Source: Agathobacter sp.
GTDB lineage: Bacteria; Bacillota; Clostridia; Lachnospirales; Lachnospiraceae
Length of the DNA stretch: 63,395 nt
NCBI GenBank assembly: GCA_022767075.1
Contig: JALEPP010000029.1
Span: forward strand, 1-63,395
Direction of reading: 5' to 3'
Position numbers and translations under genes: made by a program. This document shows, piece by piece, positions 14,930-22,908 of this stretch. Under the pieces are notes generated by a model that made no database searches, was not told where the DNA came from, and saw nothing but the letters and a program-made list of their open reading frames with translations. Every line of letters begins with the position of its first letter. Within the stretch, counting starts at the first letter, position 1.

Positions 14930-16690
14930 ATGTTACAGAAAAGGAATTGGTTAAATGCTTTGCAAATAGTGATATTCACTGTTATGCTGGCGGCAGAATT
15001 TGTTTTTGTGGAGTGTTATGAGCATAATCCATTTGTGGAAGTTCGTTCAGAAGCTTTTTTCTTTAATATTCTTTTGGTAGAGCTCATAGGATATTTGCTC
15101 TTTTTCCTATTTGGAAGGTTGAAAATAGCTCTTTGGATCGTAAGCCCTTTGATTATGATTTTTGGGCTTGTGAATCATTACGTGATGGAATTTCGTTCCA
15201 CACCATTTGTTCCGTGGGACTTCTTTTCCATTGGAACCGCTGCAAGTGTGGTGGGAGATTATACGTTTACGATTCCAGGCGGAGTCTGGTTGGTTACATT
15301 AGGATTTGTTCTTATTATGATCATGGCGGCTTTTTTGCCCTTGCACTTGAAAAAGCCCCTTGCCGTTAGAATCGTGGGGACGGCACTTTTTGTGGCTTGT
15401 CTGGTTTCTTTTTCCTCAAGCTTACAGGATGAGAATTTTCAGACAAAGCACTACCTTTACCCGTTCTTGTTTACTCCTGCTTATATGACAAAGGTCAATG
15501 GAATGTTAGTTACCTTTACCATGAATCTTGCGTATATTGCCATTGACAAACCAAAAGGATATCACAGGGAGATGGTGGAGGAGATCCTAAATGCCTATGT
15601 GTCAGATGAAAATAGGGACGGGGCATCAGAGGTGGATGTTAAGCCGGAAGATTATCCGAACATTATTGTGATAATGGATGAGGCATTTTCGGATTTGTCA
15701 GTGCTTGGAGATTTTATGACAAACGAAGACTATATGCCATTTTTCCATAGTATGGAAAAGGGCGCCGAGAATACAATTACCGGAACGTTGAATGTTTCTG
15801 TATGCGGCGGAAATACTGCAAATACAGAATTTGAGTTTTTGACAGGAAATACCATGGCATTTTTGCCAAACGGTAGTATCCCCTATCAGCAGTATATCAA
15901 ACAGGATACGGAGAGCCTGGCATCTTATTTGGGAAGCCTTGGGTATGCCACCTACAGCTATCATCCCTACTATGCGTCGGGATGGAACAGAGATGAAGTG
16001 TATCCAAAGCTTGGCTTCGAGCAATGCTACTTCTTGGAGAATATGACTTCAAAGCAGGTGCTAAGGGGCTACGTCAGTGACGAAAGTGATTTCAATTATG
16101 TGAAGAAATTGTATGAGACCAAGGATCCGTCAAAGCCGATGTTCCTATTTAACGTAACCATGCAAAACCATGGAAGCTACAACGATGCCTATGACAATTT
16201 CACTCCGGATATTAAGGTTGTAGGTTCCGAAAAGTTTCCACTGCAGCAGTATTTGTCTTTGGTAAAACAGACAGATTCTGATTTGCAGGATTTATTAGAG
16301 TATTTCAAGAAGCAAAAGGAAAAGACGGTGGTGGTATTCTTTGGCGATCACCAGCCAAATGACTACCTGGTCAACCAGATGCTTGAAACAAAGGGCTTGA
16401 GTTGTAGTGACCTTGGGCAGGACAATCAGTACCTTCGGTTTCAGGTGCCTTATATGATCTGGGCCAACTACGATATTGAAGAGGCAACAGAGGTTGAGAC
16501 CAGTGCCAATTATCTTGGCGCTGAGGTCCTTAAGGCTGTGGGGGTCAAGACCTCACCCTATATGAATTATCTGCTTGATTTCAAAGAAAAATATCCGGTG
16601 CTTTCCTCTGTGAGAGCGGAGGGGGAGGATCGTGAGGCATTGCTTACTTATCAGCAGATTCAGTATTACCAGATATTTGACAAGGAGTAA
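14930..16690 (+). CDS. LTA-synthase-like sulfatase-family membrane protein
   Basis: A 586-residue polytopic protein with about five N-terminal transmembrane helices (residues 10-200) and a large extracytoplasmic alkaline-phosphatase-superfamily domain. Active-site elements are IIVIMDEAFSDL (metal ligand Glu/Asp), GGNTANTEFEFLTG with a candidate nucleophile Thr at about 296, MQNHGSYND and VVFFGDHQP. These match the phosphoglycerol transferases that build lipoteichoic acid or add phosphoglycerol to other glycans. AAAGGTGG precedes the ATG; an upstream in-frame ATG (14819) would translate the leader hairpin. The stop is 5 bases from yfhO, so the two are cotranscribed. Whether the product is LTA or another polymer is open. 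Confidence 0.87.
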   Translation: MLQKRNWLNALQIVIFTVMLAAEFVFVECYEHNPFVEVRSEAFFFNILLVELIGYLLFFLFGRLKIALWIVSPLIMIFGLVNHYVMEFRSTPFVPWDFFSIGTAASVVGDYTFTIPGGVWLVTLGFVLIMIMAAFLPLHLKKPLAVRIVGTALFVACLVSFSSSLQDENFQTKHYLYPFLFTPAYMTKVNGMLVTFTMNLAYIAIDKPKGYHREMVEEILNAYVSDENRDGASEVDVKPEDYPNIIVIMDEAFSDLSVLGDFMTNEDYMPFFHSMEKGAENTITGTLNVSVCGGNTANTEFEFLTGNTMAFLPNGSIPYQQYIKQDTESLASYLGSLGYATYSYHPYYASGWNRDEVYPKLGFEQCYFLENMTSKQVLRGYVSDESDFNYVKKLYETKDPSKPMFLFNVTMQNHGSYNDAYDNFTPDIKVVGSEKFPLQQYLSLVKQTDSDLQDLLEYFKKQKEKTVVVFFGDHQPNDYLVNQMLETKGLSCSDLGQDNQYLRFQVPYMIWANYDIEEATEVETSANYLGAEVLKAVGVKTSPYMNYLLDFKEKYPVLSSVRAEGEDREALLTYQQIQYYQIFDKE

Positions 16691-16695
16691 GGAAA

Positions 16696-19257
16696 TTGAG
16701 AACCTGGTTCAATAAGCTGCACAACAAAAAATATTTTTATCCGATACTTGCTTTTTTTATTCCGTTTTTTGCCTGTGTGGGAATTCTGATCGGCAACGGG
16801 GTATATCCATTTGGGGAATATAGTATGCTCCATGTGGATATGTACCATCAGTATTGTGCTTTCTTTTCTGAGTTTTTACAGAAGCTGCAAAACGGCGAGA
16901 GCTTGTTTTATACATGGAATCTGGGGCTTGGCTCGGACTATGTGTCCTTGTATGTGTACTATCTTGCAAGCCCTCTGAACTGGCTGTTAATTTTTTGGCC
17001 CAAGACTCTGATTATTGAGTTTATGGAACTGACGATTCTCGTAAAAATTGGGCTTAGCAGCCTTGGATTTTTTCTGTATGGAAGGGAGCATTTTTCATTA
17101 ACCGGAAAAGACGGAAGGCTTCATGCCAATACGGCAATGCCACTTTTGCTTTGTTCCATTACCTACAGTATGTGTGGCTTTGTGGCTGCATACAGCTGGG
17201 ATATTATGTGGATGGATTGCATCGCATTGTTCCCGTTTATCATGCTTGGATTAGACCGACTGGTCAAACAGAAGAAGCCGGTGCTCTATTATGTGACCCT
17301 GGCTCTTTCCATCTGGGCAAATTACTATATTTCTATGATGATTTGCATGTTTCTGGTGATATACTTTGCCTATCTGTTTTTCTCTACGAAGGGTGGAAGG
17401 CTAGGTGCAGTGATTCGTTTTGCATGGTATTCACTTCTGGCAGGAGGAACCTCCTGTGTGCTTCTTTTACCGGAGTATTATGTGCTTTCGTATTCCGGTT
17501 CCCAGGGAATTACCTTTCCGAAAAACATGGAATGGTATTTCGGTTTTATTGAGGAACTGTCCAGAGTCAATGCATTTGCGGATGTGTATACAGGACGGAA
17601 CTATTGGCCAAACTTATACAGTGGTGCTTTTACCATTTTACTGGTAGGACTCTATGTGCTAAACAGAAGGATTTCCTGGAGGGAGAAAGCTCCAAGGCTT
17701 CTTTTGATTGCCTTTTTCTTCCTTAGCTTTTCCAATAATATTCTGGATTTTATATGGCATGGATTCCATTTTCCGGATTCGCTGCCGGGACGACAGAGCT
17801 TCTTGTTTTCCTTTGTTCTACTGTGTATGGCTATGGAGGTCATGCGAAAGAGAAAGGGAAATAAAATATGGCATCTGATTCCGGTAAGTGCCCTGATTCT
17901 GGCAGAGCTGATTGCGGGAAGTATTCTGATGGACGAGGAGATCACAAGCTGGTACAGCTTTGTCATTACAGGCCTTTTGGTGGTATGCTATGCAATCCTC
18001 TTTTTGCTTCTTTTTATCTGCCCGAAAAAATCTGTGAGACTCTATCGAAATGTGGCATTTTTCCTCGCTACGGCAGAGGTGATTGCAAATATGGCGGCTG
18101 TGGGATTCGGGGTTACCAATCGCACCGAATACCGAAGCAAATACCAGGATTACACGGCCCTTATTAAGCGGGTGGAGGAAAAGGAGAGGGAAGCCTCACA
18201 GACCGGTGTAGCCTTTTATCGAATGGAGGATTTGGAGCGAAAGACTAAGAACGATGACAGCTTTTACGGATATCCATCCGCTACGCAGTTTTCTTCCCTT
18301 ATGAATATCAACGTTAGCCATTTTTATCAGAAGGTAGGAATGGAAGGGGGAAAGAATTTTTATTGCTACAACGGTGCAACCCCTCTCATGACATCGATGC
18401 TTTCCATGAAATATCTGTTGAGTGATGACACCATCTGTGAAGGTGACTTATGGAAGCTTGTAGATATGGAAGGAAATGCCAAGCTCTATGAGTATCAGTA
18501 TCCGTTGCCACTTGGCTATATGATTTCGGATGAGGTGATGCATCAGTGGAATGCCTCAAGCTATGAAGATATCCAAAATATCAATGAGCTTGGATATCTT
18601 CTTGGTTCCACTGAGGAGCTTCTTGAAGAGAAAAAGATTAGTCAGAGTGTAGTTCCGGGGAAAACGAATTTGATTACCATGGAGCCCGGATATTATTATG
18701 GGGTATATAAGAGCTGCAGTTCGGACACCTTAACCCTCACAAAGGGGGAGCAAAAGAGAACCTATGCAAAGGCGTCCCACCGCTATATTCTGGATTTGGG
18801 ATATTGTGACATGGGGGAAGAATTTGAGGTAACCAATAATAAAAACGAGATGATGGAGTTCTCTATTTATCGATTAAACCTAAATGCTTTTGTACGTTCA
18901 TACGAGACCCTTACAAGGGAAACCATGACACTAACCGGAAAAACACAAGATTGCATAGAGGGAAATATAGAGGTTTCCACTCCGGGGTATCTTCTGTTGT
19001 CGGTTACCAGTGAACCGGGCTGGAAGCTTATGGTAGATGGAAAAGAGACGGAATATGAGGACTTCCAGGACACCTTTATCGGAATCCCATTGTCAGAGGG
19101 ATATCACGAGATTACCCTCTTCTATGAAACTCCCGGACTAAAGTCAGGAGCACTGGTTTCTGGGATTTGCATCCTTTTGTTTGTGCTTACAGGATGTATT
19201 CCATATGGGAAGCTTGCACCTTTAATCCCATTTTCTCGTAAAAGGTCTGAGCATTAA
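16696..19257 (+). CDS. YfhO-family polytopic membrane protein (likely GT-C glycosyltransferase)
   Basis: An 853-residue membrane protein with about 12-14 transmembrane helices and an extracytoplasmic C-terminal domain before a last helix (GALVSGICILLFVLTGC). Family hallmarks are the first external loop GNGVYPFGEYSMLHVDMYHQYCAFF with its acidic residues and LGLGSDYVSLYVYYLASPLN. In Bacillus, YfhO with the CsbB glycosyltransferase decorates lipoteichoic acid with GlcNAc. The start is TTG, supported by AAGGAGTAAGG directly upstream; no ATG fits. Its neighbours are an LTA-synthase-like gene (5 bases before) and a CsbB-like GT2 (after a minus-strand gene). The 3' end overlaps the convergent GNAT gene by 71 bases. 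Confidence 0.88.
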   Translation: MRTWFNKLHNKKYFYPILAFFIPFFACVGILIGNGVYPFGEYSMLHVDMYHQYCAFFSEFLQKLQNGESLFYTWNLGLGSDYVSLYVYYLASPLNWLLIFWPKTLIIEFMELTILVKIGLSSLGFFLYGREHFSLTGKDGRLHANTAMPLLLCSITYSMCGFVAAYSWDIMWMDCIALFPFIMLGLDRLVKQKKPVLYYVTLALSIWANYYISMMICMFLVIYFAYLFFSTKGGRLGAVIRFAWYSLLAGGTSCVLLLPEYYVLSYSGSQGITFPKNMEWYFGFIEELSRVNAFADVYTGRNYWPNLYSGAFTILLVGLYVLNRRISWREKAPRLLLIAFFFLSFSNNILDFIWHGFHFPDSLPGRQSFLFSFVLLCMAMEVMRKRKGNKIWHLIPVSALILAELIAGSILMDEEITSWYSFVITGLLVVCYAILFLLLFICPKKSVRLYRNVAFFLATAEVIANMAAVGFGVTNRTEYRSKYQDYTALIKRVEEKEREASQTGVAFYRMEDLERKTKNDDSFYGYPSATQFSSLMNINVSHFYQKVGMEGGKNFYCYNGATPLMTSMLSMKYLLSDDTICEGDLWKLVDMEGNAKLYEYQYPLPLGYMISDEVMHQWNASSYEDIQNINELGYLLGSTEELLEEKKISQSVVPGKTNLITMEPGYYYGVYKSCSSDTLTLTKGEQKRTYAKASHRYILDLGYCDMGEEFEVTNNKNEMMEFSIYRLNLNAFVRSYETLTRETMTLTGKTQDCIEGNIEVSTPGYLLLSVTSEPGWKLMVDGKETEYEDFQDTFIGIPLSEGYHEITLFYETPGLKSGALVSGICILLFVLTGCIPYGKLAPLIPFSRKRSEH

Positions 19258-19663
19258 CATTGCCCTCCCAGACATTTAGGGTTACTTCGTAACAGCCGTG
19301 GGCCTTTGCCTCTTGCTTGACATGTTCAAATAACTGTCTGCCTATATGCTTGCCACGGATATTCCCGTCTACACAAAGGTCATCAATGTAAAGAGAGGAG
19401 AAGGGTACCATGTTTTCTGAGACCGGCTGCTCTTTAAACTGACAAAAGGCGTATCCGGCCACGTGATCTTCATCAGTTACGGCTACATATACCGGGCGGT
19501 TTTGGTCAGAAATAATGGTGCGAAGTTTTTCCTTCGAGTATTTGGTTGTGCCGGAGATAAAGATATCCGGACGGATTGCTGCGTGAATCTCAAGAACCTG
19601 AGATAAGAGAAGCAGTATTTCGTCCAGATCCTTTTCTTTGGCATTTCTGATATGGATATTCAT
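19187..19663 (-). CDS. GNAT-family N-acetyltransferase
   Basis: A 158-residue acetyl-CoA-dependent acetyltransferase fold. It has the N-terminal MNIHIRNAKEKDLDEILLLL, the central strands PVYVAVTDEDHVAGYAFC and SLYIDDLCVDGNIRGKHIGRQLFEHVKQEAKAHG (motif A with the R/Q-x-x-G-x-G/A acetyl-CoA loop as RGKHIG), and the closing NVWEGNVNAQTFYEKMGLKVQASHMEYIL. The substrate cannot be told. GGAGGATG precedes the ATG. Its last 71 bases are antisense to the end of the yfhO gene. Confidence 0.92.
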   Translation of the reverse strand: MNIHIRNAKEKDLDEILLLLSQVLEIHAAIRPDIFISGTTKYSKEKLRTIISDQNRPVYVAVTDEDHVAGYAFCQFKEQPVSENMVPFSSLYIDDLCVDGNIRGKHIGRQLFEHVKQEAKAHGCYEVTLNVWEGNVNAQTFYEKMGLKVQASHMEYIL

Positions 19664-19815
19664 TTTTGCATCCTCCTGATAGTTTTTGGATAGTATAACA
19701 CTTTAATGCGTAAAAGAATATAATTTTGTGAAAGTAATAGTTTATTCTTGGGACGAAAAAAGATATGATAGTAAAAGAGATGATCATGAAACCGGTAAAG
19801 AATTGGGGAAATAAT

Positions 19816-20790
19816 ATGTTTGACAAGCTTTTCGAGAGGAAAAAGAAAATATCCGTAATCGTGCCTTGCTATAATGAGCAGGAGAGTCTGCCATTTTTCG
19901 ATGAGGAGTTTCATAAAGTGGTAGAACAGATGACGCAGTACGATTTTGAACTAATCTATGTGGATGACGGTTCAAGGGATTCCACACTGGAGGAGATTAA
20001 GAGGCTGGAGCAAAAAAGAGTATATGTGCGATATCTGTCTTTTTCCAGAAACTTCGGAAAAGAGGCTGCCATGTATGCAGGCTTTAAAAATTCCACGGGA
20101 GATTACGTGGCAGTGATGGATGCAGATCTTCAGGATCCGCCCTCTATTTTGCCGGATATGGTTGCTATTTTAGAAGAGCAGGATTTTGACAGTGTGGCTA
20201 CAAGGCGGGTGAATCGCAAGGGTGAGCCGCCGATTCGTTCCTTTTTTGCCAGGGTATTCTATAAATTGATCAACAAAATATCAGACGCGGACATCGTAGA
20301 CGGAGCAAGAGATTACCGTCTCATGAAAAGGGAGATGGTAGATGTAATTGTGGAGATGGGAGAACGAAATCGGTTTTCTAAGGGAATCTTTGGATGGATC
20401 GGATTTCGTACATACTGGTATCAGTATGAGAATAAGGAGAGGGCAGCCGGAGAGACCAAATGGAGCTTTTGGAAGCTGTTCAAATACTCCATTGAGGGAA
20501 TTGTGAATTTCTCACAGGTGCCACTGTATTTGTCGTCCTGGCTTGGAATTATCTGTACCGGTCTTTCTGTGATTGCCATTATTTTTATTGTGGTTCGCAA
20601 GCTTATTATGGGAGATCCTGTGCAAGGCTGGGCATCCACCATCTGTGTAGTTATTTTTATCGGTGGAGTGCAGCTTTTTGGCCTTGGAATTATGGGACAG
20701 TACGTTGGACGTACTTACCTGGAGAGCAAACGCAGACCACATTATATTGCAAGGGAAACCAGCGATGACAAAATAGAAAAAATCGGATGA
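19816..20790 (+). CDS. CsbB/GtrB-like family 2 glycosyltransferase
   Basis: A GT-A enzyme that would load a sugar onto undecaprenyl phosphate at the inner face of the membrane. Seen: VIVPCYNEQESLPFF, the nucleotide-binding YVDDGSRDST, the metal DxD as VMDADLQDPP, the acceptor region DGARDYRLMKREMV, and two C-terminal transmembrane helices (WLGIICTGLSVIAIIFIVV and VVIFIGGVQLFGLGIMGQYVGRTYLESKRRPHY). 324 residues from the ATG at 19816, chosen for its GGGGAAA site and for the position of the conserved core; earlier in-frame Mets are possible. With YfhO and the LTA-synthase-like enzyme it fits a three-part glycan decoration system; a GtcA-type flippase is not in this window. Confidence 0.9.
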   Translation: MFDKLFERKKKISVIVPCYNEQESLPFFDEEFHKVVEQMTQYDFELIYVDDGSRDSTLEEIKRLEQKRVYVRYLSFSRNFGKEAAMYAGFKNSTGDYVAVMDADLQDPPSILPDMVAILEEQDFDSVATRRVNRKGEPPIRSFFARVFYKLINKISDADIVDGARDYRLMKREMVDVIVEMGERNRFSKGIFGWIGFRTYWYQYENKERAAGETKWSFWKLFKYSIEGIVNFSQVPLYLSSWLGIICTGLSVIAIIFIVVRKLIMGDPVQGWASTICVVIFIGGVQLFGLGIMGQYVGRTYLESKRRPHYIARETSDDKIEKIG

Positions 20791-20882
20791 AAGTCCAATA
20801 AAACGTACAAAGAGTTTTATATAATCCAATCATAAAAACAAGGAAACAGAAAACAGAAGGTTTTTGTGAAAGGAGAATTCTT

Positions 20883-20981
20883 ATGAAAGGATATTTTGTA
20901 GCAGCAGGCTATATGGGTTATGTGGATGGAGAGTACGTTTTGTTTGCAGATGAGAGTGATTACAGAGAAATGTTTGAGTAA
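20883..20981 (+). CDS. 32-residue conserved-type small protein
   Basis: A very small gene too short for most gene finders. It has an excellent ribosome binding site (AAAGGAG, 7 bases before ATG) and a -10 TATAAT at 20820-20825, and it is followed by a strong terminator. The 32 residues include GYMGYVDGEYVLFADESDY and are acidic at the C-terminus. I recall near-identical short proteins (GYMGYV...Y.LF..E.DY) in other Lachnospiraceae, with no known role; this recollection should be checked. It stands alone between the GT2 gene and aminopeptidase P. Confidence 0.72.
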   Translation: MKGYFVAAGYMGYVDGEYVLFADESDYREMFE

Positions 20982-21028
20982 AACTAAGATAATTTTTCGT
21001 GGTAATTTCCAATGTGATGTGCCATAAT

Positions 21029-21068
21029 ATGAGATGTGTAGGTTTTTTTCCACACATCTCATTTTTTA
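21029..21068 (+). terminator. Intrinsic terminator after the 32-residue gene
   Basis: Perfect 11-bp stem ATGAGATGTGT / ACACATCTCAT around a 12-base T-rich loop, followed by TTTTTT. It also lies 35 bases before the aminopeptidase start. Confidence 0.93.
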
Positions 21069-21102
21069 TGAGTTTTATTACAGGAAGAAAGAAGTGAATA
21101 AA

Positions 21103-22890
21103 ATGATTCCAGAGAGATTAGCAAAATTAAGAGAACAGATGAAAAAAAGAGGAATCACTCTCTATGTGGTTCCAACTTCAGATTTTCATGAATCTGAGTA
21201 TGTAGGGGAGCACTTTAAGGCTCGCAAATTTATTACCGGATTTACAGGTTCAGCAGGAACTGCTGTTATCACGATGGACGAGGCGGGACTTTGGACAGAC
21301 GGACGTTATTTTGTTCAGGCAGCAAAACAGCTTCAGGGAACGACTGTGACTCTTTACAAGTCAGGAGAGGAAGGAGTTCCTACCATCGAAGAATATATGG
21401 AAAAGACACTCAAAGAGGGAGATTGCATTGGTTTTGACGGTCGAGTAGTCAATGATGCGTGGGGAAATGAGCTGGCTAAAATTGCTCAGAAGAAAAAGGC
21501 AACCATGTATGTAAAAGAGGACCTCATTGATTGCGTCTGGGAAGACAGACCTGCAATGCCACATGAGGAAGCATATATTTTAGAGGAGAAATATACAGGG
21601 CGCAGCGTTTCAGACAAAATCAAAGCGGTGCGTGAGGAGATGGAAAAACAGAAAGCAGATTTGCATCTGTTATCGTCTCTTTATGATATTGCCTGGCTGT
21701 TAAATGTCCGTGGCAATGACATCAGTTATGTGCCGGTTGTCCTTTCTTTCCTTGCTATGACCAAGGAACAGTGTATCTGGTTTGTACAGGAGGAGGCAAT
21801 CAACGATACAGTACGCGCATACCTGATTCAGAATGGAATTGAGACCAGACCTTATGAGAGCTTTTATGACTATGTGGAATCAATACCTGCAGGTACCTCA
21901 ATTCTTATGAATACCGCTACCGTAAACTACCGGGTGTCTCAATCAATCAATAAGGACTGCAAGATTATCAATGCCTTGGAGCCTACCACAGTAATGAAGG
22001 CAAAAAAGAATGAGGTAGAGCTTGAGAATATCAGAAAAGCCCATGTAAAAGATGCTGTTGCAATGTGCAAATTTATGTATTGGCTCAAAACCAATGTGGG
22101 CAAAATACCTATGACAGAGATTTCCGCATCTGATTATTTGGAAGCTCTAAGAAGAGAGCAGGAGGGATGCGTGGATTTAAGCTTTGACACCATTGCCGGC
22201 TATGCAGAGCATGGTGCTATTGTGCATTACGCTGCTACCAAAGAGACGGATGTGGAGTTGAAACCGGAGGGACTTCTTCTTGTGGACTCCGGCGGACATT
22301 ATTTGGAGGGTACTACGGATATTACAAGAACCTTTGCTCTTGGACCGGTTACCTACGAGATGAAGCACGACTTTACCCTGGTATGTCGCTGTAACTTGAA
22401 CCTTGCGGCCGCAAAATTCATGTATGGATGTTGTGGACAGAATCTGGACTATCTTGCACGTTTTCCAATGTGGGCAGAGGGAAAGGATTTTAACCACGGT
22501 ACCGGACATGGGGTTGGATATCTTCTTAACGTACATGAAGGACCTAACAACTTCCATTGGAGAATTAACAAAGCGCGTCCTGCCACAATTTTGGAAGAGG
22601 GCATGGTTACTACAGATGAGCCGGGTATCTATATCGAAGGACAGTATGGAATCCGTATTGAGAACGAGTTGATCTGCCGTAAGGGACCAAAGACATCTTA
22701 TGGTCAGTTTATGTATTTTGAAAACATTACTTATGTACCGGTAGACTTGGATGCATTACTTCCGGAAGAGATGACAGAGACAGAACGAGAGCTGTTGAAT
22801 ACATATCATAAGAATGTTTATGAGACTGTTTCTCCTTATCTTCAGGGAGAAGAGCTTGCATGGCTTAAGCATGCAACCCGTGAAATCTAA
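21103..22890 (+). CDS. pepP: Xaa-Pro aminopeptidase (M24 family)
   Basis: A cytosolic two-metal aminopeptidase that removes an N-terminal residue before proline. The 595-residue long form has two creatinase-like N-terminal domains (residues 1-310) and a pita-bread catalytic domain. Metal ligands are visible as LLVDSGGHYLEGTTDITRTF (two Asp), GTGHGVG (His), TDEPGIY (Glu) and RIENE (Glu). The ATG at 21103 starts MIPERLAKLREQMKKRGI, the usual N-terminus; upstream codons would translate through the terminator. AGGAAG lies upstream. Confidence 0.94.
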   Translation: MIPERLAKLREQMKKRGITLYVVPTSDFHESEYVGEHFKARKFITGFTGSAGTAVITMDEAGLWTDGRYFVQAAKQLQGTTVTLYKSGEEGVPTIEEYMEKTLKEGDCIGFDGRVVNDAWGNELAKIAQKKKATMYVKEDLIDCVWEDRPAMPHEEAYILEEKYTGRSVSDKIKAVREEMEKQKADLHLLSSLYDIAWLLNVRGNDISYVPVVLSFLAMTKEQCIWFVQEEAINDTVRAYLIQNGIETRPYESFYDYVESIPAGTSILMNTATVNYRVSQSINKDCKIINALEPTTVMKAKKNEVELENIRKAHVKDAVAMCKFMYWLKTNVGKIPMTEISASDYLEALRREQEGCVDLSFDTIAGYAEHGAIVHYAATKETDVELKPEGLLLVDSGGHYLEGTTDITRTFALGPVTYEMKHDFTLVCRCNLNLAAAKFMYGCCGQNLDYLARFPMWAEGKDFNHGTGHGVGYLLNVHEGPNNFHWRINKARPATILEEGMVTTDEPGIYIEGQYGIRIENELICRKGPKTSYGQFMYFENITYVPVDLDALLPEEMTETERELLNTYHKNVYETVSPYLQGEELAWLKHATREI

Positions 22891-22908
22891 AATGTGAGGC
22901 ATAGTTTT

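Noticed and set aside
17151-18167. Alternate-frame ORFs within yfhO
   Set aside because: They are out-of-frame shadows with no support.
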